Below, in pieces: positions 49,334-61,115 of a stretch of 64,000 nt of DNA (its first letter is position 1; each line of letters begins with the position of its first letter). Both the position numbers and the translations under genes were made by a program. This DNA is from Hemicentrotus pulcherrimus. Its lineage: Eukaryota > Echinodermata > Echinoidea > Camarodonta > Strongylocentrotidae. The stretch lies in assembly GCA_003118195.1 (NCBI GenBank), contig BEXV01000080.1, positions 346,933 to 410,932 of the forward strand, written 5' to 3'. The notes under the pieces were generated by a model that saw only the letters and a program-made list of their open reading frames with translations, was not told the origin of the DNA and did no database searches.

Positions 49334-50524
49334 CTAGGTGCTAAAGGTGTAGGTTTGTATCTTGGGTGAACTCTCACTGTAGCCATCGCTGCCCAGTGTC
49401 GTCGACGGGGCGATAGTCGGGCTGGTGGTGTACTCGTTGTGGACATTGTGCAGTCGCATGGTGCCACCGCGCGTGTAGGTACTGCTGTCGCGAGTACGGC
49501 TCTGGTCGAACTTGCTTGCCTCGGGGAAACACCAGGGACACATGTCTGCCAGGTTCTTCTTGAAGTTTTCGCCGATGAATGTGTAAACGAGTGGGTTGAA
49601 GCAGCTGTTGCTGTAGCACCAGCAGATGGCGAGGGACCAGGTCACACGAACAGCCGTACTATGGGTCCAACCGATGGCCTGCCATATCTGCATGATATGA
49701 AACGGCATCCAGCAGACAAAGAATACCACTATGACAGAGATGGTTAGAAGAGAAACCCGCTTGGATGCTCTCTGTGCCGCACTACAAGCCCCATCTGACC
49801 TCAAGGGAAGATTACTGCGTAACATCTTGTACAGCAGAGTGGTATAAGCCATGAGAATTACTACAAGAGGTAGTAAGAATCCCATGACAAGATTGAAATA
49901 AGCATAGAAATGTGCTTGCCTGTCTGAAATGTCCACGGTGTAGCAGCTCGTAACCCCGCGATAGGTCTTGGTGTTGTAGAAGAGAAAGGTAGGTAGAGTG
50001 AGTAGAATGGAGAGCACCCAAACTAGTCCACAGAAGATCCTGGTCTTGTTCTTGGTCCTGTACCGTATAGACGAGAGGGGATACACCACTGCGATGTACC
50101 TATCAGCGCTCATGAAAGTTAACGTGTAGATCGAAGCAAACTGATTCACAGAGTCACAACCCACTATCAGTTTACACAAAAACGCTCCGAATGGCCACGC
50201 CATGTATGCAGCCTGAACAGCTTGAAACGGCAAAGTTAACACGAACAAAAAATCCATGATGGCGAGGTTCATTATATAAATGTTAGGTATGGTTCTCATG
50301 TTGTTGTATTTAAAAAGCACCGTGATGACTAAACCGTTCCCGACCAGACCTGTACACACGATGATGCCGTAGACTATAGGGATACCAATAGTCATCCACT
50401 GCATCTCAGCCTTTGGAAACATCATCATCATCGCTGTCTCATTCGATCCATTCATCGATTCTATCTCTTCGTTCGTCACCATTATTGACGTACTCAGCTG
50501 ATACTGCTCCATTTCCAAGTTCAT
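49334..50524 (-). CDS. Rhodopsin-class peptide GPCR, somatostatin/allatostatin-C/MCH-like
   Basis: The 396-residue protein is a plasma-membrane receptor, probably for a neuropeptide, signalling through G proteins. Every class A reference residue is present: N63, D91, R142, W169, P219, P274 and P311. DRY is at 141-143, CWMP at 271-274 and NPLVY at 310-314. C117 and C194 can form the TM3-ECL2 disulfide. D124 (position 3.32), Y304 (7.43), WPFG before TM3 and SIYTLTFMSADRY resemble somatostatin, allatostatin-C, opioid and MCH receptors; I cannot choose among them. The N-terminus has glycosylation sequons at N25 and N28. The third intracellular loop is short. C329 and C332 after helix 8 may be palmitoylated. 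The whole seven-TM core is in one exon. An in-frame TGA 18-20 bases before the ATG, with no ATG between, and A at -3 support this start. No damage is seen. Confidence 0.95.
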   Translation of the reverse strand: MNLEMEQYQLSTSIMVTNEEIESMNGSNETAMMMMFPKAEMQWMTIGIPIVYGIIVCTGLVGNGLVITVLFKYNNMRTIPNIYIMNLAIMDFLFVLTLPFQAVQAAYMAWPFGAFLCKLIVGCDSVNQFASIYTLTFMSADRYIAVVYPLSSIRYRTKNKTRIFCGLVWVLSILLTLPTFLFYNTKTYRGVTSCYTVDISDRQAHFYAYFNLVMGFLLPLVVILMAYTTLLYKMLRSNLPLRSDGACSAAQRASKRVSLLTISVIVVFFVCWMPFHIMQIWQAIGWTHSTAVRVTWSLAICWCYSNSCFNPLVYTFIGENFKKNLADMCPWCFPEASKFDQSRTRDSSTYTRGGTMRLHNVHNEYTTSPTIAPSTTLGSDGYSESSPKIQTYTFST

Positions 50525-50894
50525 TCTTGTTGTGGAACGGGTTCAAGAAATTCACAAATGATTACAAACAGAACACCATTCAGAATTCTAAAACATTTTA
50601 ATTTTGTTAAACTTCCAGTCGATAGAAATGAACGAATATCACAAGTCTCCGTTCAGCCTCGAAAATAGCAACCCAATAAAGAAATTGTTAAAGTTGGTAT
50701 CTTTAAGATTATTGTTCTCGTTATTCCTGGGTTTAACGTTACTTTGGCACATTGGAAACTTTTTGCTGTTGATTCTTAAAGGAGCGACACATAAACTAAA
50801 AGTTATGCAGAGCACACACAATCGTGAGATTGACAGCGAACAATATTCTGCCATGAGTTATATTTCCCGAATAAGATGAGATATGCCCTGCACA

Positions 50895-51080
50895 CCGTCT
50901 TTATAAAGACGCAACTCGTCACTAAATGAAAAAGTGAAGTGGTCCGTGCAACATTTATGATACACATGCAGGCGACACACTGCTCCCGCGCAAAAAAAAT
51001 CTACATTGTGCGGCTGCGTGAAAGAGGAGGGTACTCATTGTCACGTGATGCAGTCATATAGTTGCTCCGCTAGCCAATCA
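50895..51080 (-). promoter_or_regulatory. Candidate receptor promoter region
   Basis: Upstream of the receptor on its strand there is a palindromic TCTTTATAAAGA (about 50898-50909), a TATA-like site about 375 bases before the ATG. There is also a TCACGTGA E-box palindrome (51041-51048) and a CCAAT motif (51074-51078 on plus). The stretch 50940-51180 is more GC-rich than its surroundings. If the TATA site is used, the 5' UTR would be about 340 bases unless spliced. Such motifs occur by chance, so this is only a candidate. Confidence 0.3.
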
Positions 51081-51571
51081 CGAATCGCCGGCAGCAGTGA
51101 GTTTTGGATGCTGTTCGCTATTAAGTACTAGGCACGTCAGCCGGAACGCCAATTGATAGGGTAGTATTGAAGGTTGGGTGGCTAAGGTTTCGCCTCGGGA
51201 TTCATATTCATTTAATTCAACAAGGATGAAGATGAGTCCTGTTTATTTATTAGAAAATGGGATATTAGTAGTTGAGGTAGTTGTCGCTATACAGAGCGAA
51301 TTTATTTCAATTTTTGTCCATATTATATACAATAATAAACGTACTGATGAAACAGAAAAATTAGCATTGAAATATCTTTGACATTGGTTTTAAGAAAGAA
51401 AAGGAAAAGTATTGGAACGTCAAGACGTATTTGCTTTAGGAATTATAGCTGGCTATATGTATACACATTAACAAATACATTCTTGAACTCCTTTTCGCCG
51501 TGCTCGTGCTTTTTTTTCTCTGTCTCTCTCTAATACGTCTTGAAGTTTTGATACCTTCCTTTTCTTTCTCG

Positions 51572-51576
<5 letters not shown>

Positions 51577-51602
<26 letters not shown>

Positions 51603-51603
51603 C
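51577..51603 (-). repeat. (CT)n microsatellite
   Basis: About 13 CT units. A similar imperfect CT tract occurs at 52770-52802. Confidence 0.9.
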
Positions 51604-51609
51604 TTGGCA

Positions 51610-53150
51610 TTTCCCTGCCTATAAAGCTTTTAATCACCCACAATTTTGTCCATCTTCTTTTCTCTCTCTGTTTTGTATATTTTCGCTGTTCAAATACATA
51701 ACCTTCTACGTTATACGAAGTAAACCGATTAACTTTTCCCTGTACAGGTAAGACATTTTGGCACAATCGAGGGCACCAATAACCTAAAGTGTTCATATGA
51801 GCCTACAATTTGGCTCGTTTTGTTTTTTCCAACTCCAGACACAATCTGTTTTGATAAAGCCTTTAATAAATGCTTGAAGATATGATATATTTGATTTCGC
51901 CGAAACACAACTATAAATATTTGATATGTGCTCAGCGAAATACTGTTTTAACAGCGTCTTCACCTTTCAAAAATAAAGTATCATCAGCTAGGTTCACAAT
52001 AGATATGGGAAAATTTAGTTTATAGATTTACATTTGAGAATTAATATGATCATATCGTTATCATATTAAAATTGCAAGTCATAAATGCTCAAATGAAAAA
52101 GATCTGCGATGATAAGTTATTTGAAATAATATGATTTATATGATGTTATATGTTTATGGAAAGAATATAGAAATGTACCGATGGTATTCCTTGAAAACAA
52201 TACAATACAGTACACCTCGAACTGAAGCTAGCGAGCGAAACAAACATTTTGACAATGCTTTACTTTACAATTTGGTAATGTAACAAATAAACAAGAACAT
52301 ATAATGTACATCATGATCACGAAATCATTTTAAAAAAGGTTACTACGAACATTCGTTCAAATCACCATTTTGTCCAACGTACAAGCGCGTAGTGTTAGGT
52401 TTATGGGTTAAACTGGTTGAAGGCATGGTAATCTTCACCTTATCGTAGCTTCGTTCAGGATCCCCAAAACGGCAAATTAAGTATTAGCGAGAACCAATAA
52501 TATGTAATCCAATCCACAACACTTCTTCCACTATGTCGTATTCAATGCTCATTATACTAGTGTGGCGCAATTCCGCCATGTCATTTGGTCAAAATAAACT
52601 TTGGCTCTTTCATAGACAAACCGGAAAATTTTATTATAGAAAACAAATATTTTATTTGAGCACTTGTTTGCTAGGTCGAAAGAAAAGTGACGCATTGGTG
52701 TTTGACTAAATTTGTATTGCAAAGAGTATCTCTCTTTTCCTCTTTCTCTTTTCCCTTTTTTTCTTCTTCAATCTCTCTCTCTCTCTTTCTCTCTCTCTCT
52801 TCATTATCTTTCTTTATTTTGTTTTACTCATCCAAAAAGCTGGCGTATCGGTAATATTTACAGCGTAACATATCAAATTGGTCTACTTAAACATTGCCCA
52901 TTCAAAGATTCAAAGACAAAAAGAAGCAATGTAACATTACCTGAATTTCGAATAAAGCATGTCCCGTCGCCTTAGCGTGAACGTTCGGACTATTTTCAGG
53001 CTGCATGGCACTGCTAATGGCCACTTACCCCTTAAAAGATGCTTTACTAAATGTGCAGGTAAAATAAATTTGAAATGACAATCAGCCAAGACGCCAGTAA
53101 CATACTTTTAATACGTATGCCACCTGGAACTGAAGTACAGTTCTTTGTAA
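51610..53150. other. Intergenic, nothing recognised
   Basis: AT-rich sequence. A 10-bp perfect hairpin (TTAATATGAT, 9-base loop, inverse) lies at 52041-52069, and an imperfect CT tract at 52770-52802. No supported genes. Confidence 0.45.
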
Positions 53151-53156
53151 TCTATG

Positions 53157-53169
53157 NNNNNNNNNNNNN
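53157..53169. other. Assembly gap, 13 N
   Basis: A run of 13 undetermined bases. Sequence on either side is AT-rich and noncoding, so no gene appears to be interrupted, but the true gap size is unknown. Confidence 0.99.
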
Positions 53170-53230
53170 CTGCAGATTTCAGACAAAATCTTTTCAAAGT
53201 TAGTGTAAAAAATAACCTGATTTTTCTGCC

Positions 53231-53423
53231 GTAATTCCGTTACCGACACACTTTTGGTCCTGGGGTGTTCCGAATGTTGAAAAATATATGTTTTTTTTTA
53301 GATTTGCTAAGAGGTGCATAATACAGAAAGAATAACAAGATAAATGATCACCTAGGTCTAACCACCTGGCTACAGTATATCAAAATAGAGCCCAAATTTC
53401 TCTGAAATGTAATTCCGTTACCG
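53231..53423 (+). repeat. 15-mer direct repeat pair
   Basis: GTAATTCCGTTACCG occurs at 53231-53245 and again at 53409-53423, 178 bases apart and just downstream of the assembly gap. The sequence between is not otherwise repeated. Confidence 0.7.
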
Positions 53424-53540
53424 TGGAATTGCCCATATATATATAAATATATACCTTAGGCAGGAAAGCTGAGATTCCAAATTCCCTTATATATGAGGGA
53501 ATAGGAAACAAAGAAGGAAAAAAACAGATGAACATCCGTG

Positions 53541-53547
53541 CGCGCAC

Positions 53548-53580
<33 letters not shown>

Positions 53581-53584
53581 TGCG
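53541..53584 (+). repeat. (CA)n microsatellite
   Basis: About 15 uninterrupted CA units flanked by CGCGCA variants. Confidence 0.95.
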
Positions 53585-53619
53585 CGCCTTCTTACACACG
53601 CACCCACACACAAAACCAT

Positions 53620-55870
53620 CAAAAGGTGGATACAACAAAAGATATACCTGAAAAAAGCTTTGAAAATTGATGGTAAACAAAAAAGTGGATGAAAAACTAA
53701 TTAATTGTTTTGGGAAACAGAAGCCGATGGAACTTAGTGGAATAAAGAGAGAGTACGCAAACGGGGATGAACAAGGCCAAAGAATATTCAGGTCGCCAAA
53801 TATTAAATAACTTCGCCCAATTTTCCCATTGGGCTGTTGTAGCGTGTCGGGTAGATCAATAACACATGATGAGCACGAGAACTAGAGCGAGCTTGTGTCT
53901 TAATTCAATCGAGACGAATTGACCAGAGCTCAAGCGTCTCACACACCCATCGAATGTCACTAGATCCCGGGTCTATAATCATCATGACCAGAAGCATAAC
54001 TTGATAAACCCGTAAAACAAATTTTAAAAAAAGTGTCACATCCCATTTACACGTACTTATACAAATAAGGTATGACGTAAAATAATTGGCAAATATGTTT
54101 TCGACATCCTTATCGTGGGAGCTCCAACGACGAATGTCATCAGTGAACATAGAAATTAGAGTATAGCCATCAGCTAAATTTTTGTGGATAACAGATAGAC
54201 CCTGGATATGAATCAATAATTACACCGAAAAGACTCTAATTATCGTACTACTTGTGTAAAAACACATTTAATTATTTTTAAATGTTTTTTGTTGTTGCTA
54301 CTTCTCATTGAGTGCACAAGCTAGGTAAGTCCAAAAGCAGGTGTGCACCTACTCGAGAAATGACCAGATGTCAAATGAAGTAAAATTCCAAAAAGCTTTT
54401 ATGTAGCCATGTGTCATCTTACCAAGTGTGTTGCTAATTGGATAATGCTCGAAATGCTTTGAATATATGTCTGATTTATTTATTGGAAGGAGCGAAAGAT
54501 TATTCCTTAAAATTACACATGCACAGATTTGTAGCTTTGAATTATCCTATTAGGATGAGACATCAAAGTTTATGCCTGAATAAAGCAGTCCTTTAAATGT
54601 CCTCTTGACATTTTAACGGCTGAAGGCACTTTATTTTTCCTCTACAGAAAGGCACAAAAGGGAGGCCAATTCTATGTTTTTTTGATAATTCCTGACGAAA
54701 ATTAAAATTACATCATCATGAGATTTGTAAGAAAGAAGATGTAATAAATGCCTTACGGAGAACGTGAAGCAAATTCGACATCCAAAGTTCAAAGAAAGGA
54801 GGACGAATCTTTGCATCAACGGGGTGACAAAATTTAATTTCAAGAGCATCTACCGCTCAAAAAGAGAACACTATCTTGATTTCATGATTGGTATGGAGGC
54901 GAATAACCTTAAACCCTCCGGATTTGAAAGATGTTTAAATGTTCTTTTAGCTTGAAGGCATCTTCAAGTAAACACAAAAATCGAAACTAATATCTCCGAT
55001 CTGCACATTGTAATCAAAATAAGTAATAAATTATAATTAACCTTCTTCTCATCAAATTATGAGAATGTAAAATGCCAAATGGAGGTTATGGAATCCTAAA
55101 AAAGTGCTATAACACAGCTTCAATTCACCTTTTCTCTCCTTTTTTGTACACTTTTACAACATTTTAATTGACTGTAATTGAGCAACAGGTCAGGGTACAT
55201 GCTGGACCGTTAGCGATGCTCATGGGTTCTTCCTCCAACAAACACACACACACAAACCGCCCTGACAAAAAACCAATCGATTCTACCCCCGCCATGGACT
55301 CATTAGCAGACGATCTTTACTCCAGACACGTGAGCAGCATTCTGACAAAGGCGGGAAAGATAAAGAATAGAGCAAGAGGAAAAAGAGAGGAAAAGAGACA
55401 GCATCATATCGAAAAAAGAAAGAAAGAGAAAGACGGGGAGATAGTGGATTGAGGAACGAATCGACTCACTAAAAGGACGGTAAACAATCTCAAAATACTT
55501 ATGGTCGTAACAGTCTTGTTTACAGCTGAGTTGCATGGGCATAAACATGCCAACAGACTAGTCCTACTAGGGTCAGCAAAGAGAAGTCCATTTGCCCTGA
55601 ACCCGAGTGAAAACATTTATTTCTGATTCTTTTAAATGGGGGAAGGGTGTATGGGTGTGTGTGTATGTTGGTGTGTGTGTGTGTGTGTCCGCATGTTACT
55701 AACTTTTAGTTTCTTTAATAATGGCAAAATACAGTATATGCATATTAAAGGACAATTATTTCAATCAATACATTGTGTCCAAGGCGTTAACAAATCAATG
55801 TTAATTGTATCATTTTGTATTACTTCACTCAAATTTTTGATTGAAATTGTGTTTTCAGAAACACAGCGTA
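53620..55870. other. Intergenic, nothing firmly recognised
   Basis: AT-rich sequence with short open frames, the longest being minus 53905-54216 (103 codons) and plus 55168-55452 (94 codons, a charged C-terminal part from an AGA-rich tract). A (GT)n run lies at about 55658-55688. No families are recognised. Confidence 0.4.
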
Positions 55871-55871
55871 T

Positions 55872-56090
55872 AGGTATTAAATGGGTACCCGGTAGCATGC
55901 GAACAGAAGTGTGGTTGAATTGGCATGTGTGCGCTTGTAAAAAAGCACCTGGCCGGAATAGTCCCCAAGGAGCGGAACGTGTGCACTATGATGTGCGGAT
56001 TAGCAATTGCATCGAATGACCGGGGTAATAATAATAACAATATAAAGCGATGAGAACGTAGTATTAAGCGCTATACAAATGTGACTATAA
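55872..56090 (+). mobile_element. 5'-truncated SINE fragment
   Basis: AAATGGGTACCCGGTAG, GTCCCCAAGGAG, GAATGACCGGGGTAATAA, ATAAAGCG and AAGCGCTATACAAAT follow in the same order as the body and 3' end of the SINE at 4573. The tRNA-like head is absent. Confidence 0.8.
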
Positions 56091-56094
56091 TATT

Positions 56095-57480
56095 CTATAC
56101 AATACTTTCACAAAAAAAACATTTCGTTTCAATGATCATTATGAAGGTGTTTATAAAGTGATCAATAAAACATCAAGGACTTTCGATAATGGGCATAACT
56201 GAGAAGGGTTTCCCCATCTGATTTTCAGAGAAGATTTGTAGTTCATGTATTGACACGCCGATGGCTCTACCCAATCTGGTCACTGCATAATAAAGTATTA
56301 TAACTTTATAAAATCCAATATGATAAAAACATGGGACAATGAAAGTGCCATTCAACATTTTAGTTAAAATTAAAGTGTTTGAATCCTGGAAATATAAATA
56401 CGAGACTGTATGAAACGACATACTGAAGAGTGTGAGTGTGTTCAAAGAGAAGAGTGCATATTTCATGTCTTTTTATCTGTACTTTGGCACTAAAAACCTT
56501 ATTTTTTAATGTTTTTCGTTAGCAACAGTATAAAAGCTGACCGTTTAGTGCGTCCCATTCCGTCCAAAACACCACAGATGGTCATAGCCGACAATGTTTA
56601 ATGAAACCTGTAAGAAATGATAAAAGTCGCCATTAAAACCTTAGTTTATTATATACACAGATTCACATGCGGTGATTAATGTGCTGACATGATGAAAACA
56701 CTATTTTTCATTCATTCGTCTTTCGAAATAACAAAGAAACATATAAGAAAGAAAAGGGTGTTAACATTGACGTTGTGTTTCGTGTATCACGAAAGCGAAA
56801 TCCTAGCCAACACTTCTTGACAATCAATAGAGGACATCTTTACAGGTGGGCCATGAATTAGCTCGGTCTAACCAATTCAAGGACTCCAGAGATTTGTGGA
56901 AAGGTGCTAGCAGACTTTTGAAGGATCGCTGGATAACGCGTGCTAAATGGGGTCGCTAATGTTAGCAAAGACACAACTTAATTCAATCGAATTCTGCAAT
57001 GATTCGGGTGAATCCCATTAAGAACTGAACAATCGCTACTCTCTACCAATGGTCCGTATAACCTTGCAGGCATTATACAGCGATCTGATTGAGTTATTAA
57101 AGGACCATATCCACCTGTAGCATGACCCATTCACTCGTAAAGCAATGTCTCTTCTCTGTGTCATTCTCTTGTTGCCTGGCGCCATGCATTCTACCTATTA
57201 GAGCATTGAACTTTCACAAGCCTTCACACTGCATGCATACCCATTTTGAAAAGGTCTGTGGACGTGGGACCTTTTACGGATTACTAGAAATTCCCAGTCA
57301 AAGAAGAGCCATGGAACTTGAAATTCAGTGAAGGGTGGAATATTGAAACCCCTATGGAAATCACTGGCAACATTAAGGAGACCAGAACCGGGTCATGCTC
57401 CTTTTTAATACAACCTTACATTCCTTAGCTACACAAAAAGATATTTTTGTTGGTTTAGTAGTTTATCATGCAGACATTTA
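56095..57480. other. Intergenic, nothing recognised
   Basis: AT-rich sequence with short featureless open frames. Confidence 0.45.
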
Positions 57481-57481
57481 T

Positions 57482-57742
57482 TTATGCCTCAGTCACACCT
57501 TTGCATATTTGGCTTGCGTATTACTGCGTATTTATGGCAAGCTGTTTTTACATTAATTATTCCTTTTTCTTGATATCAAGAAATCATTTTCTGTTATATT
57601 AATCTTGATATCAAGAATTCGATTTCCTCATAAAAAGAATTCATTTCTTGATGTCAAGAAATAGGAACATATTTTAAAACTTCTTGCCATAACAACGCAG
57701 CAATACGCAAGGCAAATACGCAAAGGTATGACTGAGGCATAA
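57482..57742. mobile_element. MITE of about 260 bp with long TIRs and internal palindromes
   Basis: The left end TTATGCCTCAGTCACACC and the right end (reverse complement TTATGCCTCAGTCATACC) continue as TTTGC.TATTTG.CTTGCGT and then ATT.CTGCGT..TTATGGCAAG, giving inverted repeats of about 58 bp at roughly 85-90% identity. The centre holds three copies of the palindrome TTCTTGATATCAAGAA or close variants at 57568-57583, 57603-57616 and 57645-57660. No coding sequence. Confidence 0.9.
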
Positions 57743-57744
57743 CC

Positions 57745-59240
57745 TAGCTATACAGAAATACAAAATCTCTTTGTTATGTTTGCCACTGTTTTGTTTCCAA
57801 ACTTGAAATATATGTTGACCGAACATTGTATGAAAGACCAGAAAAAGAAGCACAAATATCTACGCTGGGAGAGAATAGTCATAGAGTCCTACAAATTGAT
57901 CAGGAATGTTTTCAATCTTTTCAAATAAAATCAACAGTTCATAGAGAATTCACGTTTTCAGATATTTATATGGACAATTCATTTTATTATAAGGAACTAT
58001 AGAATCTCAATTTGTCCATGAACACCAATTTGCAGTAGTGCACCACATATCTAAAGGCAGAGTTCTGAGGTTATATCCATAAACCAACTTTTACCTTCAA
58101 GGTGATTTCATTACGAAATTGATATCTAGCAGAAAAAAGATATACGCTTTAACTTTCATAATGAAATAGAAGAAAAATACCTAGGCACTTTGTCGTGAAT
58201 CAGCTTCCTGTTAATTAAAAAATGAAACATTATCGCTGTGATTCCAGGTAAATATACATACCTCAGCAAAATCAGCCGCAGAAACGCAGAAAAAATACAG
58301 CTTGGGCTGTGACAAAGATTTCACTATAAATATCATTCCCGGGCGCTATGCTCTTTCTCTTTTAACTAAAAGATATTATTCTTTGTGGAATCGTCTAAAA
58401 TGCATAGGGATTTCCGCAGATAGATTCTGCCCCTCCGGCCAAATAAATGGGCACTATTTCACGAGTAATTCGATACGTCATCATTACGACGTAATCTCCG
58501 AAATATGATACAACGTTTTGCTAGCAATTGTTTGTGCCTTCCAGTCTACCGCTTTGTAAACATTTATTGTAACACCACCTGGACTTGGGGAAAGAAGAAA
58601 ACCGAGAGAGGCGCCAATTCGATTCGGCCTTGAAGGACAAAGCCTGGAAATAGACGTAGAGTTGGTTTTCTGCGACGAACCATTTGTGTAATTGGTGAGA
58701 GTGTCAGCAAACTATTGGCTGAAATTGAATAGTTAATAGTCAACTCATGAAACAGCTTGTGTCATTTGTTAATCACGAGGGGAATAATTACTAGATCAGT
58801 TAATGCACCACGCCATGTATGTAATAAAGCACAGACTCGGGATTGATGACAACTCTTGAGCATTAAATCGTATCCTTCGAATATAGTTCAGGTTCGATTA
58901 AAAAATTTTGGATATTGTAACAAAAGTGGCCGTGCATCATCAATTTGGATAGTCCGCCATTATTTTCATGAACAAAAAACAAAAACAAATCCAATAAAAC
59001 CCTGCTGGAGTGTGCAATGCATACCACTCTACAATAATTAGTCAAGTTTCAGTTTTCATTCTATGGCATAAGTTTGCCAAAGAGTGAAAATCTTTTTTAC
59101 AACGCAAAGCATCATTCTAGAATATAGATTTCGAAGAAATATGCTAAAACTACTTTAAATACAGTTGACAGCATCCACCTTTATTATTTGACAACTTATA
59201 TTTTGAATAAATCTGAGGGGATACATCATTTCTAACAATT
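57745..59240. other. Intergenic, nothing recognised
   Basis: AT-rich sequence. The 58540-58690 stretch is slightly more GC-balanced but has no recognisable content. Confidence 0.45.
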
Positions 59241-59244
59241 AATG

Positions 59245-59270
<26 letters not shown>
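59245..59270. repeat. (TA)n microsatellite
   Basis: Thirteen TA units. Confidence 0.95.
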
Positions 59271-59274
<4 letters not shown>

Positions 59275-59275
<1 letters not shown>

Positions 59276-61010
59276 CAAGACAGTATACTTAGTTTATTCT
59301 GAGAAGGTCAGTTTACCAATAGAAACACCAGAGAGGAGAATTCCTGAGTGTCTTTAACACTTAACTTGTACATAGAAGACTTATTTATATCTAATTTTGC
59401 CTCCGCATCCTATAAAGTTGGCTAAAACTGTCATCATATGCTTAAGCTTTGCAGATTAGCAACAAAAATGAAAGCAAGAAAAGAGAGATAGAAAGAAATG
59501 AAGCAGAAACTTTACGAAAACATTGCAGTAACATTCAGATTCCATACATCAATTTGCCAGACCGATTGAAAAGGCAGGTGTGTTGAGATTGAGACTCAAA
59601 CAAACATAACTGATTTATGAATTTCAAATACAAGATTGACACCACTGCATGTACCCGCAGCTATTGAAAGGGAACAGAGTTCCTAGTCTCACAATTTACA
59701 TGATTAAAATGACACAGGAAGGCTGGCAGACGTTGCAAAATGATTGATGACATAGCTTTGTCAAATTTACTCAACATTGATCTAAACTTCTAAACATCGG
59801 AGGCTTTTAGCGGAGTTGCATAAATTAGATTAACACCAGAGCGCTTCGCGACATATAAACATTCGGAAAAGTGACATTCTCTCGTCTTCGGTCAAACGGT
59901 ACGTGACTTAAGTATGAAATCGCACATTACATAGCGTCATACAATGCACTCTGCATACAAATGATGCATATTGATCTCCAAGTTTCCATAGCTCTAGGAT
60001 GTGTTGTGTTAGCATAACATCCGCTTCTAATACTAGAGGTTAGAAAGACATTAAAAAAAAACGCTACTTTTATTGATTTTGCCTAGTTATTTACAAAAGC
60101 AGAGTGAGGAAAGAAAGTGAGAGGAAATGTTGTAAGCAGATATACGTACAGGAACCAACTTTGCCGTGTTGTGCTGATGCTCAAGACAAAGAAATAAAGA
60201 CATCTACTTCCTTTTGTTGCAAAAGTGAACTATAGCTTCTCCAAACATTACAAAGCTAGTGATATAAATTATAATTGAAGTATTGTTTGGATGTTCTCCA
60301 ATGTACTCTTGTTTTGAAAAATATTTTAACGAGGTATTATCAGGGATCCATATGTTAAATATCTTAATGTCTTTTAATAACCGCTCATCTGTGCGATTTG
60401 TTCGCAAATGTTCAGGTTATACCAGATTTCTGTCTGATGTACTTTCAAAATGAGTTTTGCAGATTTTTATCCAGCTCACTCTTCTGCAATGTTACTTAAA
60501 AATATGTCTTTTAAATTTGGGAGCATTAATAAGCGAAGATTACATAATTAATAGCAGCCGCTTTATTCTTAAGTTTATAGGCGTCTTGTAAAAAAAAAAA
60601 GGGTTACTTGATTATAACATTTTTTATTCCCATCCTTTGTCTAGGTTAGGACAGCATTTTTTAAAAACTCAACCAAGCACCACAAAACTACACGAATAAA
60701 TAGGGGGAATGTAAAAATGCGTGATTTCAATATTACTTATTAATTTGTTTGTCCTGTTAGTCTTCCTTCCTTCAATCGAAACATGGGGCAAAAAAATTGC
60801 ATCATTGCATCTTTTATGAATAAAATTTGTCTTCATGTGCGTTTCGGTTTAAATTCATTTAAAAGAAAATGTCTGCTATAGCAGGTAGGCTCAGTCCAGG
60901 GATGATTTAAAATGTTAAAACCAAAAATTATACTTTTAAAGTACTGTCCATAATATATTGTCCTATTAAACATTCACCTTGGTACTTTCAGAACATAGTA
61001 TATTTATATA
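59275..61010. other. Intergenic, nothing recognised
   Basis: AT-rich sequence with an A-run near 60590 and no supported feature. Confidence 0.45.
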
Positions 61011-61017
61011 AACTTAT

Positions 61018-61111
61018 ATATATCATATATGTATATATATGTGTGTGTGTGTGTGCATGTGTATGCGTGTGTATGTGTAGATATAATATATATATATATA
61101 TATATATATAA
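61018..61111. repeat. Compound (TA)n / (GT)n microsatellite
   Basis: TATATATCATATATGTATATATAT is followed by a GTGTGTGTGTGTG run, GT/GC variants, and an uninterrupted TA run at about 61087-61111. Confidence 0.9.
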
Positions 61112-61115
61112 AGTT

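Noticed and set aside
49439..49747. Plus-strand open frame of 102 codons antisense to the receptor
   Set aside because: It lies wholly inside the receptor CDS on the opposite strand and shows no domain of its own. It is a shadow of the real gene.
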